Source: SG8-40 sp050050435 | GTDB taxonomy: Bacteria > Pseudomonadota > Gammaproteobacteria > Burkholderiales > Eutrophovitaceae | Assembly (NCBI GenBank): GCA_050050435.1 | Contig: JASFUE010000074.1 | Location: 1-11,906 of the forward strand | Direction: 5' to 3' | Length of the DNA: 11,906 bases | In this document: one piece after another, positions 5,672 to 11,906 of the stretch | Numbering within the stretch: the first letter of the stretch is position 1 | Layout: the number at the start of each line of letters is the position of its first letter | The notes under the pieces: model-generated | Database searches by the model: none | What the model was told of the DNA's origin: nothing | Seen by the model: the letters and a program-made list of their open reading frames with translations, nothing else | Made by a program: the position numbers and the translations under genes

Positions 5672-6955
5672 CTATTTGTTTTCGCTAGGGGTTGTTTCCG
5701 GCGGCGGAAGCCGCACGGATTTGATGGAGCGGTGCTGGACTTGAAGAATTTCGACCGGGCAGCCTTCCACTTTCAGTGATGTGCCCGGTTCGGGGATCTC
5801 CTGCAGATGTTCCAGTAGCAGCCCGTTCAGGGTCTTGGGGCCGTCGACCGGAAATTCGTAACCAAGCTGGCGATTGAGATCGCGCAAAGAGGCGGCGCCG
5901 TCCACCACCACGCTGCCGTCTTCCAGACGCTTCCAGTCCGCCGCCTGCATGGGAGATTGCGTGGTGAACTCACCGATGATCTCTTCGAGAATGTCCTCGA
6001 TTGTCACCAGCCCCATCAGGTCGCCATATTCATCAACGATCAGCGCAAACCGGTCCTGCTGGTCCTGGAAATTCTGCAACTGGGCGAGCAAGCCGGTTTC
6101 GATGGGCACGAAATACGGCGCTTTCATGATTTCCGTGATGGTATTTGCATCGATTTCAGTGCGGTCCGAAAGATTCAGAACCTTGCGGATGTGTACCACG
6201 CCAACGACATCGTCGAGCCGAGAGCGATAGACCGGGAGTCGCGTGTGGTTGCAGGTAGCGATTTCGCGACGGATTTCCTCGGGTGAAGCATCCAGATCGA
6301 TACCTTCGATCTTGCTGCGTGGCGTCATCACGTCCTCGACCGTGATCGACTCCAGGTCGAACAGGTTCAGCAGCATGGTCTGGTGTTTTTGCGGCAGGAA
6401 ATGACCGCCTTCCAGAACCAGGGTACGCAATTCTTCCGGGCTGAGCATGTGTGCTGACGCGCCAGCGGGCTTGAGCTTGAAGACGAGGAGCAGGCCATTG
6501 ACAAACAGGTTTGCCACGACCACGACGGGATGCATCAGCGTCATCAGCGGCTTGAGGACCAGACTTGCCGGAAATGCGATCTTCTCCGGGTAGCTGGCGC
6601 CAAGAATCTTGGGCGTGATCTCGCTGAAGACCAGGAACACTGCTGTCACCGACAACGTCGCGATAGTCAGCGAGAGCTGGCTTTGGCCGAGCAGTCGAAA
6701 CACGATGGTGGTGCCAAGTGCGGCGGCAGCCGTGTTGACGAGGTTGTTCCCAAGCAATATCGAACCAAGCAGGCGGTCTGTACGGTCGAGCAGATAAACC
6801 GTGCGTTTGGCACCACGGTTGCCCGTCTTTGCAAGATGCCGCAGTCGATAGCGGTTAAGCGCCATCATGCTGGTCTCGGAGCTGGAGAAAAAGGCAGACA
6901 TGACGACCAGCACAACGAATACGATCAGTAGCGTACGCAGCGGGATTTCGGTCAC
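5672..6955 (-). CDS. CorB/YfjD-type CNNM transmembrane protein with CBS domains (HlyC/CorC family)
   Basis: A 427-residue inner-membrane protein of the CNNM family, related to E. coli YfjD/CorB and to Salmonella CorB, which is linked to Mg2+ transport. Residues 1-190 form the DUF21 (CNNM) membrane domain, with FFSSSETSMMALNRYRLRHL (22-41), LLGNNLVNTAAAALG and SEITPKILGA. A CBS pair spans about 205-325 (VEDVMTPRSKIEGID...RLPVYR, then IVDEYGDLMGLVTIEDILEE). A CorC_HlyC domain follows at about 343-416. The GTG at 6955 is the start: an in-frame TAA sits two codons upstream, so nothing earlier is possible. As in E. coli, it lies next to a ypjD-like gene and ffh. The gap to that upstream gene is 138 bases. 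Substrate and direction of transport are not settled for the family. Confidence 0.92.
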   Translation of the reverse strand: MTEIPLRTLLIVFVVLVVMSAFFSSSETSMMALNRYRLRHLAKTGNRGAKRTVYLLDRTDRLLGSILLGNNLVNTAAAALGTTIVFRLLGQSQLSLTIATLSVTAVFLVFSEITPKILGASYPEKIAFPASLVLKPLMTLMHPVVVVANLFVNGLLLVFKLKPAGASAHMLSPEELRTLVLEGGHFLPQKHQTMLLNLFDLESITVEDVMTPRSKIEGIDLDASPEEIRREIATCNHTRLPVYRSRLDDVVGVVHIRKVLNLSDRTEIDANTITEIMKAPYFVPIETGLLAQLQNFQDQQDRFALIVDEYGDLMGLVTIEDILEEIIGEFTTQSPMQAADWKRLEDGSVVVDGAASLRDLNRQLGYEFPVDGPKTLNGLLLEHLQEIPEPGTSLKVEGCPVEILQVQHRSIKSVRLPPPETTPSENK

Positions 6956-7093
6956 GGGTTAAGGGCCTCGGCGGTCAGGTATTGCGCCAGTCCGGTGGTC
7001 TGGCTGAGCACATGACATTGGGTGCGACTGTCCATTGCAAACTCGCGGTGCAATCGAGCAGGACAATCGAGCGGTTCAATTGAACGGTGTAAT
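6956..7093 (-). promoter_or_regulatory. Gap upstream of the corB-like gene with a weak promoter and repeats
   Basis: On the minus strand TTGCAA (7035-7040) and TGTCAT (7012-7017) are separated by 17 bases, each matching 4 of 6 sigma70 consensus positions. Just upstream lie two direct copies of CAATCGAGC (7051-7059 and 7064-7072) and the 12-base palindrome GTTCAATTGAAC (7074-7085), which could be a protein-binding site. No terminator with a T-run follows the upstream gene. Confidence 0.3.
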
Positions 7094-7912
7094 TCAACGT
7101 TGCAAGACGATTTCAATCACGAATCGGCTGCCGATATAGGCCAGCACCAGCGCCATGAAGCCCGCGAGCGTCCACCTGACTGCCACGCGTCCGCGCCATC
7201 CATAAAGCCTGCGCCCGAGCAGCAGAGCGCCAAAAATGAACCATGAAACAAATCCGAAAACGGTCTTGTGCGTAAATGACAAGGGCTTGCCGAACAATTC
7301 TTCGGAGAAAAGCACGCCGGTTGCGAGTGTCAGTGTCAGGAAAACAAAACCGCTGCCGATAATCTTGAACAATACCGATTCCATGGATAGCAGCGGCGGC
7401 AAGCTCTGGGCGAACGACGGCACGTTGTGCGAATGCAGGTGCTTCTCGACGATGGCCATCAGGAGCACATGCAACGATGCGATCGTGAACAGGCTGTAGG
7501 CGAGCATCGCGATCAACAAGTGCGCCTTGAACACGAACAGCCCGGTGTTCTCCAGCGGATGCGTTGCCGGCGTGATTAGCGGCAGCCACAATAAAGCAGC
7601 GGCGGCCGGCAACACGACGGCGGTCAACGCTTCGAGGCGGTGGAAAAAGCTGGCAATCCAGTAGATGAGCACGGCAAGCGCCATGATGAGCGAGATGGAA
7701 TTGCCTACGCCGAGGTACATCGCGCCGTTGCGAAACATTGACGACCCCAACAGGATGGCATGGATCAACAGTGGAACTGCCACCAGCATGTGGGCAATCC
7801 GCGCGCGTTCATGCACGGGTGCACCCGGGCCGCGCTGCAAGTCCTTCCATAGAAAGGCAGCAAGAGCCAGGTAGGCGAGGCTCGCGATCAGATGAAGTAG
7901 AATCGAACTCAT
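7094..7912 (-). CDS. ypjD: CcsA-family cytochrome c assembly-like membrane protein (YpjD family)
   Basis: A 272-residue integral membrane protein with about eight hydrophobic helices, matching the CcsA/YpjD family. The N-terminal part (LLHLIASLAYLALAAFLW) is followed by LLIHAILLGSSMF and GNSISLIMALAVLIYWI. The conserved region is HPLENTGLFVFKAHLLIAML, then LPPLLSMESVLFKIIGSGF, and FTHKTVFGFVSWFIFGALLL. Histidines at H131 and H215 lie in segments conserved in CcsA-like proteins. Family members near corB-type genes have also been named CorE, though a cation-transport role is unproven and a haem-handling role here is inference. It is divergent from ffh with 63 bases between starts and upstream of the corB-like gene, as in E. 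coli. ATG at 7912. Confidence 0.88.
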   Translation of the reverse strand: MSSILLHLIASLAYLALAAFLWKDLQRGPGAPVHERARIAHMLVAVPLLIHAILLGSSMFRNGAMYLGVGNSISLIMALAVLIYWIASFFHRLEALTAVVLPAAAALLWLPLITPATHPLENTGLFVFKAHLLIAMLAYSLFTIASLHVLLMAIVEKHLHSHNVPSFAQSLPPLLSMESVLFKIIGSGFVFLTLTLATGVLFSEELFGKPLSFTHKTVFGFVSWFIFGALLLGRRLYGWRGRVAVRWTLAGFMALVLAYIGSRFVIEIVLQR

Positions 7913-7975
7913 TTGCGGCTGAAGCTCAGGCGCAGTCTACATCATCCCGTTCCCGTCAACATCCGTTGCCACAAT
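7913..7975. promoter_or_regulatory. Divergent ypjD-ffh intergenic region
   Basis: This 63-base spacer must contain or abut the promoters of two divergent genes. On the plus strand TTGCGG (7914-7919) is followed after 17 bases by TCTACA, a weak fit. On the minus strand TTGACG (7954-7959) and TAGACT (7934-7939) are only 14 bases apart, too close for a normal sigma70 pair. No Shine-Dalgarno precedes ffh. The exact promoters cannot be called from sequence. Confidence 0.3.
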
Positions 7976-9322
7976 ATGCTTGAAGCGCTTACAGGCCGAT
8001 TTTCCAATATCGTAAAGTCCCTCAAGGGGCAGGCGCGTCTGACCGATGCCAACGTCAAGGAGACGTTGCGTGATGTGCGCGTGGCGTTGCTGGAAGCCGA
8101 CGTGGCCTTGCCGGTAGTCAAGGAATTCATCGAACGTGTCAGGGAAAAGGCACTCGGCGAAGAAGTTATTGGCAGCCTCACGCCGGGTCAGGCCTTTGTG
8201 GGCGTGGTGCAGGACGAGCTGACCGCCCTGATGGGTGAGCACAACGATGCGCTCGAACTCGCTGTCAGACCGCCGGCGGTAATTCTGATGGCGGGCTTGC
8301 AGGGATCAGGTAAAACCACCACCAGCGGCAAACTTGCCCGATTGCTCACCGCGGAAAAGAAAAAAGTCTTGCTGGTCAGCTGCGATGTCTACCGACCGGC
8401 CGCCATGGACCAACTCAACATGCTGGCGGCGCAATTAAACGTAGACAGTTATCCGGCCAGTCCCACGGACAAACCGAAATCGATCGCACTGGCTGCGCTT
8501 GACCACGCCAAGCGCCATTTCCACGATGTGGTGATTGTCGATACCGCCGGCCGGCTCGCGGTCGACGAGGAAATGATGCGCGAAATCCGCGAGTTGCACG
8601 AAGTGCTCGCGCCAACTGAAACACTGTTCGTCGTCGATGCCATGCAGGGCCAGGACGCGGTAAATGTGGCCAAGGCCTTTGGTGATGCCTTGCCCTTGAC
8701 CGGGGTGATACTGACGAAAATGGACGGCGATGCCCGCGGTGGTGCGGCGCTTTCCGTACGCCATGTCACCGGTAAACCGATCAAGTTCGTCGGCACCGGC
8801 GAGAAACTCGATGGCATCGAACCGTTTTATCCGGATCGTCTGGCCGCACGTATTCTCGGCATGGGTGACGTGCTCTCGCTGGTCGATGAAGCACGGCGCA
8901 GCGTCGATATGGAGCAAGCTGAAAAGCTGGCCCGCAAGGTCAAATCGGGTAAGGGCTTTGATCTGGAGGACTTTCGTTCCCAGATGCTGCAGATGAAGAA
9001 GATGGGTGGTGTCGGCGCCATTATGGACAAGTTGCCGGCGCAATTTGCGCAGGCCGCCCAGGGCGCGTCGATGGATGAGCGGGTGATCAATCGCACGATC
9101 GGCATTATCGATTCGATGACGCTGCGCGAGCGCACCAAGCCGGACATCATCAAGGCCTCGCGCAAGCGGCGCATTGCCACCGGTTCCGGAGTCAGTGTGC
9201 AGGAAGTCAACCGCCTGCTGTCGCAATTCGCACAGATGCAGAAAATGATGAAAATGATGGGAAAAGGCGGATTGCAGAAAATGATGCGTGGCGCCCGCGG
9301 TATGTTTCCGGGAATGGGTTAG
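7976..9322 (+). CDS. ffh: Signal recognition particle protein Ffh (SRP54)
   Basis: A 448-residue GTPase that binds 4.5S RNA and the signal sequences of nascent membrane proteins and delivers ribosomes to FtsY at the inner membrane. The N domain carries ALLEADVALPVVKEFIERV. The G domain has G1 GLQGSGKTTTSGK (107-119), DVYRPAA (137-143), DTAGR (189-193), TKMDGDARGG (247-256) and GTGEKLDGIEPFYPDR. The methionine-rich M domain begins near 295 and includes the RNA-binding stretch SRKRRIATGSG (395-405), ending in KMMKMMGKGGLQKMM. The ATG at 7976 was chosen because MLEALTGRFSNIVKSLKG aligns with the E. coli start; the frame is open further upstream into the promoter spacer. Length is close to the 453 of E. 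coli. No intrinsic terminator is visible downstream. Confidence 0.98.
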   Translation: MLEALTGRFSNIVKSLKGQARLTDANVKETLRDVRVALLEADVALPVVKEFIERVREKALGEEVIGSLTPGQAFVGVVQDELTALMGEHNDALELAVRPPAVILMAGLQGSGKTTTSGKLARLLTAEKKKVLLVSCDVYRPAAMDQLNMLAAQLNVDSYPASPTDKPKSIALAALDHAKRHFHDVVIVDTAGRLAVDEEMMREIRELHEVLAPTETLFVVDAMQGQDAVNVAKAFGDALPLTGVILTKMDGDARGGAALSVRHVTGKPIKFVGTGEKLDGIEPFYPDRLAARILGMGDVLSLVDEARRSVDMEQAEKLARKVKSGKGFDLEDFRSQMLQMKKMGGVGAIMDKLPAQFAQAAQGASMDERVINRTIGIIDSMTLRERTKPDIIKASRKRRIATGSGVSVQEVNRLLSQFAQMQKMMKMMGKGGLQKMMRGARGMFPGMG

Positions 9323-9525
9323 AGCCCGACGCGTGCAATGGCTAAAGAGGGCGTGCGCCGGCGTCAACTTTGAAGAATGGTCGGCATTGCGCGATGCCTT
9401 GCATTGTCATTTTGCGCCATCGCCAGGAACGCGCAGCCGCGGCCGGGGTCGTACCAACTTGTTGCATATGTGGCGCGCTGACAAGGCTGCCGGCTATTCC
9501 GATCTGTTCCGGAAGTGAGTAGACA
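9323..9525 (+). other. Intergenic stretch between ffh and the DUF3530 gene, with a doubtful small ORF
   Basis: This 203-base gap has no recognised gene, no clear promoter and no T-run terminator. One frame stays open through it: from GTG 9333 to TGA 9518 it would give 61 residues (begins MQWLKRACAG, ends YSDLFRK), stopping 7 bases before the next gene. It has no homology I recognise and no good ribosome-binding site, so it is not called as a gene. It could be a remnant. Confidence 0.35.
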
Positions 9526-10311
9526 ATGAAGAAAAATCAGATTCTGTTTCAATTGCTTGTGCTTTTTTCGACGGCCTTGATGTTGCCGTCGGCATTTGCC
9601 ATTGAAATGGACTACGAACGGGAAAATCGCTGGGCCGAGCAGATCCTGCCTTCGGTGCTGGTCGGCGATCCGGTGTGGATCGAGCAGGCAAATGGTCACA
9701 AGTTTCTGGGGCTGTACACCGAGGCCGAGAACCCGCGCGGCGCCATTATCGTCGGCCACGGACGTGGCTGGAACCCTGATTTCGAGCTCTATGGCATCCT
9801 GCGCATGAAGCTCGCCGACGCCGGTTACACGACGCTGGCGATCCAACTGCCGGTACTTGGCCCGGGCGCCAAGGTCGGTGATTACATCCCGACCTACGAA
9901 GATTCCTCGGAGCGCTATGACCTGGCTGCAAAGTATCTGCAGAAGAGGGGTTTCAACGATATTGCCATTGTCTCCCACAGCCTTGGCGCAACGATGGCCA
10001 ACCAGTATCTCATCGACACCGAGGAAACACCGGTCAAGGCTTGGGTGTTCATAAGTATTATCAATGGCTTGCAGGAGATGTTCCGGATCAAGATTCCGGT
10101 CATGGACGTGTACGGCAGTGAGGACTGGGTGATTACCCAGGTTGGCGGCTACGAGCGAAAGCAGCAGATCATGAAAGTGTCGGGATCGCGCCAGGCGATT
10201 ATCAAGGATGCCCCGCATTTCTTCGAAGGCAAGGAAGACGAGCTGACCCAGGTAATCGTTGATTTTCTCGATTCCGTATTCCACGGCAAAGCCCAAAGCG
10301 GCGATAAATAA
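9526..10311 (+). CDS. Secreted DUF3530 family protein, alpha/beta-hydrolase fold
   Basis: A 261-residue protein with a clear Sec signal peptide: MKKNQ, a hydrophobic stretch to about residue 20, and a likely cleavage after AFA at residue 25. It should act in the periplasm. The rest resembles the DUF3530 family of alpha/beta hydrolases. It has GAIIVGHGRGWNPD (72-85, oxyanion-like HG), the nucleophile elbow SHSLGA with S152, an acidic candidate at D200 (DVYGSEDW) and H231 (KDAPHFF). A Ser-Asp-His triad is thus plausible, but the substrate is unknown. The ATG at 9526 is preceded by GGAAGTGAG at a reasonable distance. It sits between ffh and rpsP, which are direct neighbours in E. coli. The family name is from memory of the fold pattern; the hydrolase-like triad is seen, the activity is inferred. 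Confidence 0.75.
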   Translation: MKKNQILFQLLVLFSTALMLPSAFAIEMDYERENRWAEQILPSVLVGDPVWIEQANGHKFLGLYTEAENPRGAIIVGHGRGWNPDFELYGILRMKLADAGYTTLAIQLPVLGPGAKVGDYIPTYEDSSERYDLAAKYLQKRGFNDIAIVSHSLGATMANQYLIDTEETPVKAWVFISIINGLQEMFRIKIPVMDVYGSEDWVITQVGGYERKQQIMKVSGSRQAIIKDAPHFFEGKEDELTQVIVDFLDSVFHGKAQSGDK

Positions 10312-10334
10312 CCTTCCCGGGCGCCGGATCGGTC

Positions 10335-10364
10335 TTGCACAGGGCAGAAAAACAAGCGTAAAAT
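10335..10364 (+). promoter_or_regulatory. Sigma70 promoter of the rpsP-rimM-trmD operon
   Basis: TTGCAC (10335-10340) and TAAAAT (10359-10364) are separated by 18 bases. They are followed by a GC-rich discriminator (CGCGCGC), a feature of stringently controlled ribosomal promoters. The start site would be near 10371, giving a leader of roughly 50 bases before rpsP. It lies in the 112-base gap after the DUF3530 gene. Confidence 0.68.
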
Positions 10365-10383
10365 CGCGCGCTTGGCTTTTCGG

Positions 10384-10403
10384 GGGTACCGCTACTGGTG
10401 CCC
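10384..10403 (+). promoter_or_regulatory. Leader hairpin upstream of rpsP
   Basis: GGGTACC (10384-10390) and GGTGCCC (10397-10403) pair over 7 bp with one G-U pair and a 6-base loop; two further G-U pairs can extend the base. The hairpin lies in the predicted rpsP leader, 8 bases before the Shine-Dalgarno AAGGTGA. It has no T-run, so it is not a terminator. It may stabilise the mRNA or take part in ribosomal-protein feedback; this is inference. Confidence 0.4.
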
Positions 10404-10423
10404 TTCCAATCAAGGTGAAATCA

Positions 10424-10675
10424 ATGGTTGTTATAAGACTGGCACGCGGTGGTGCCAAAAAGCGGCCTTTTTACAGCATGGTGGTGACCGATTCGCGTAA
10501 TGCGCGCGACGGACGCTTTATCGAGCGCGTCGGCTTTTACGATCCGAAAGCGCCCGAAGGCCGTGAGGGGCTGCGCGTAGATATGGAGCGGCTTGCCTAC
10601 TGGCAGGGTAAAGGAGCGAAGCTCTCCGACACAGCGGCTCGCCTCGTCAAGCAATTTGGCAGCAAGGCCGCCTGA
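10424..10675 (+). CDS. rpsP: 30S ribosomal protein S16
   Basis: An 83-residue protein (E. coli S16 is 82), part of the 30S body and needed for its assembly. The family N-terminus MVVIRLARGGAKKRPFYSMV is followed by DSRNARDGRFIERVGFYDP and the C-terminal RLAYWQGKGAKLSDTAARLV. The ATG at 10424 is preceded by AAGGTGA at good spacing. It is the first gene of the rpsP-rimM-trmD operon; the rimM start follows its stop by 4 bases. Confidence 0.98.
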   Translation: MVVIRLARGGAKKRPFYSMVVTDSRNARDGRFIERVGFYDPKAPEGREGLRVDMERLAYWQGKGAKLSDTAARLVKQFGSKAA

Positions 10676-10679
10676 CGAA

Positions 10680-11168
10680 ATGATTGTCATGGGGCGTGTG
10701 AGCGCCCCGTTCGGTGTCAAAGGCTGGGTCAAGGTTCAGCCATTCACCGAACAGACCGACAGCCTGCTGCGCTACCCTGAGTGGTGGCTTTCCGAAGCGA
10801 GTGGATGGCGCAGCCGCGCTGTCGAGGAAAAAGCGGTACATGGCAGCGATCTTGTGGTGCGTTTTGCCGGAATCGAAGATCGTGACCGGGCTGCTGATCT
10901 GAAGGGGCGGGAAGTCGCAGTTCCGCGTGAACTGCTGCCTGGCACGGAAGAAGGTGAATTTTACTGGGCCGACCTGGTCGGCCTGGAGGTGGAAAATACG
11001 GCGGGCGAGTCGCTGGGACGCGTCCAGCGGTTGTTCGAATCCGGGGCGGCCCCGGTGCTGGTGGTGGTCGGTGAAACAGAGCGTCTGCTGCCGTTTGTGG
11101 ATGCCGTGGTCAAGCGGGTCGATCTGGAAGCGGGAAAACTGCTTGTCGATTGGCAGCTTGATTACTAG
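10680..11168 (+). CDS. rimM: Ribosome maturation factor RimM
   Basis: A 162-residue protein that binds S19 and helps mature the 3' (head) domain of 16S rRNA in the 30S subunit. The N-terminal RimM beta-barrel begins MGRVSAPFGVKGWVKVQPFT (residues 4-23) and includes GIEDRDRAADLKGREVAVPR. The C-terminal PRC-barrel begins at about 93 with EFYWADLVGLEVEN, then LGRVQRLFESGAAPVLVV, and ends LLPFVDAVVKRVDLEAGKLL. It is shorter than E. coli RimM (182), lacking a loop in the PRC domain, which is common. The ATG at 10680 lies 4 bases after the rpsP stop. A second in-frame ATG at 10689 is possible. Translational coupling to rpsP is likely, as no separate strong ribosome-binding site is seen. Confidence 0.96.
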   Translation: MIVMGRVSAPFGVKGWVKVQPFTEQTDSLLRYPEWWLSEASGWRSRAVEEKAVHGSDLVVRFAGIEDRDRAADLKGREVAVPRELLPGTEEGEFYWADLVGLEVENTAGESLGRVQRLFESGAAPVLVVVGETERLLPFVDAVVKRVDLEAGKLLVDWQLDY

Positions 11169-11181
11169 AGGTGCGCGGACA

Positions 11182-11906
11182 ATGAAGCGCTTCGACGTGG
11201 TAACGCTGTTTCCGGGCATGTTCGAGGCGCTGACCGAATTCGGCATCACGCAGCGGGCGCATGATCGCGGGCAGTTCGAGCTGGTGTTGTGGAACCCGCG
11301 GGACTTTGCCCAGAATGCCTACCGCAGTGTGGATGATCGGCCATATGGCGGTGGTCCGGGGATGGTGATGATGGCCGATCCCCTCAAAAAAGCGTTGCGC
11401 GCGGCAAAGTCGCGGCAGGGCAGCTGCGGAGTGAGGGCCAGCCGTACCGTATTTTTGTCGCCACAGGGCCGGGCGCTGGACCAGACGCTGGTCGAGGAAC
11501 TGGCCCGGGAAGACGGCCTGGTGTTACTGGCCGGGCGCTACGAAGGAGTCGATGAACGGCTGATCGAGCTGGAAATCGACCTGGAAGTTTCGATCGGAGA
11601 CTACGTGGTCTCCGGAGGCGAGTTGCCGGCAATGGTACTCATCGACAGTATCGTTCGGCGTATGCCGGGTGTGTTGAACGACGCGGATTCCGCGGTGGAA
11701 GAGTCGTTTGTTGAGGGGATGCTTGATTTTCCCCATTACACACGGCCGGAAGTGTTTGCGGGGCGGCAGGTGCCCCCGGCGTTGTTGTCCGGTAATCACG
11801 CGGACATCCAGCGCTGGCGGATGAAACAGGCCCTCGGAAGAACGTGGCGGCGCAGGCCCGACCTGCTCGCAAAGCTGCAGCTTGACGCCGAGCAGGTGCG
11901 GTTGCT
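11182..11906 (+). CDS. trmD: tRNA (guanine-37-N1)-methyltransferase TrmD (partial, C-terminus outside window)
   Basis: The frame runs off the right edge after 241 codons, so only about the last 10-20 residues are missing compared with E. coli (255). TrmD uses S-adenosylmethionine to make m1G37 next to the anticodon, preventing +1 frameshifts. Visible motifs of the trefoil-knot SPOUT fold are PYGGGPGMVMM (54-64), FLSPQGR (91-97), LLAGRYEGVDER (115-126), SIGDYVVSGGELPA (137-150) and LLSGNHADIQRWR (201-213). The residue equivalent to the catalytic D169 of E. coli is E174 here (AVEESF), and Y86 is F91. The ATG at 11182 has a GAGGTG 8 bases upstream. It follows rimM by 13 bases in the operon. Confidence 0.97.
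   Translation, partial: MKRFDVVTLFPGMFEALTEFGITQRAHDRGQFELVLWNPRDFAQNAYRSVDDRPYGGGPGMVMMADPLKKALRAAKSRQGSCGVRASRTVFLSPQGRALDQTLVEELAREDGLVLLAGRYEGVDERLIELEIDLEVSIGDYVVSGGELPAMVLIDSIVRRMPGVLNDADSAVEESFVEGMLDFPHYTRPEVFAGRQVPPALLSGNHADIQRWRMKQALGRTWRRRPDLLAKLQLDAEQVRL

Noticed and set aside
8435..9367. A 310-codon minus-strand open frame opposite ffh
   Set aside because: It is fully antisense to the well-conserved ffh, with His- and Arg-rich composition typical of a shadow frame.
9364..10458. A 364-codon minus-strand open frame opposite the DUF3530 gene and rpsP promoter
   Set aside because: It lies antisense to a gene with a signal peptide and catalytic motifs, crosses the rpsP promoter and start, and its translation resembles no family. 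It is the usual open shadow frame of GC-rich coding DNA.

Overview
The window looks like chromosomal core sequence from a gammaproteobacterium, moderately GC-rich, probably not an enteric. The reasons are the combination of zapD and yacG next to coaE and pilD, and the ffh/ypjD/corB/rpsP/rimM/trmD neighbourhood, which resembles that of E. coli and its relatives. I see no transposase, phage gene, tRNA, rRNA or CRISPR array. The genus cannot be named from what is visible.

Left part, positions 1-1440: a plus-strand pair made of the C-terminal end of a DUF815 AAA+ ATPase and a Nudix (MutT-type) enzyme fused to a thiamine-phosphate-synthase-like (ThiE/TenI) domain. It converges tail to tail on a minus-strand block.

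Minus-strand block, positions 1438-5359: in transcription order pilC, then a strong intrinsic terminator, then pilD, coaE, zapD and yacG. PilC is the inner-membrane platform of type IV pili and PilD matures the pilins. CoaE makes coenzyme A, ZapD bundles FtsZ, and YacG is a zinc protein that inhibits gyrase. The pilD-coaE-zapD-yacG genes are tightly packed, except for a 120-base gap before zapD. A possible extended -10 promoter just upstream of pilD could restart transcription after the terminator. No pilB precedes pilC; instead there is a 312-base non-coding stretch crowded with inverted repeats, the least explained part of the window.

Second minus-strand block, positions 5672-7912: a CorB/CNNM-type membrane protein with CBS domains, preceded by a CcsA-like membrane protein of the YpjD family. 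The latter is divergent from ffh across a 63-base spacer.

Plus-strand block, positions 7976-11906: ffh (SRP54 GTPase), a secreted DUF3530 alpha/beta-hydrolase-like protein, and then the ribosomal/tRNA cluster rpsP-rimM-trmD, which has a good sigma70 promoter and a leader hairpin. trmD runs off the right edge and lacks only its C-terminal tail. These genes serve translation and protein export: S16, 16S rRNA maturation, m1G37 tRNA methylation and signal-recognition targeting.

Most of the window is ordinary. Items that deserve a second look are the hairpin-rich pilC upstream region, the terminator plus near-leaderless start that separates pilC from pilD, a Glu in place of the usual catalytic Asp in TrmD, and the DUF3530 gene (with a possible small ORF) between ffh and rpsP.
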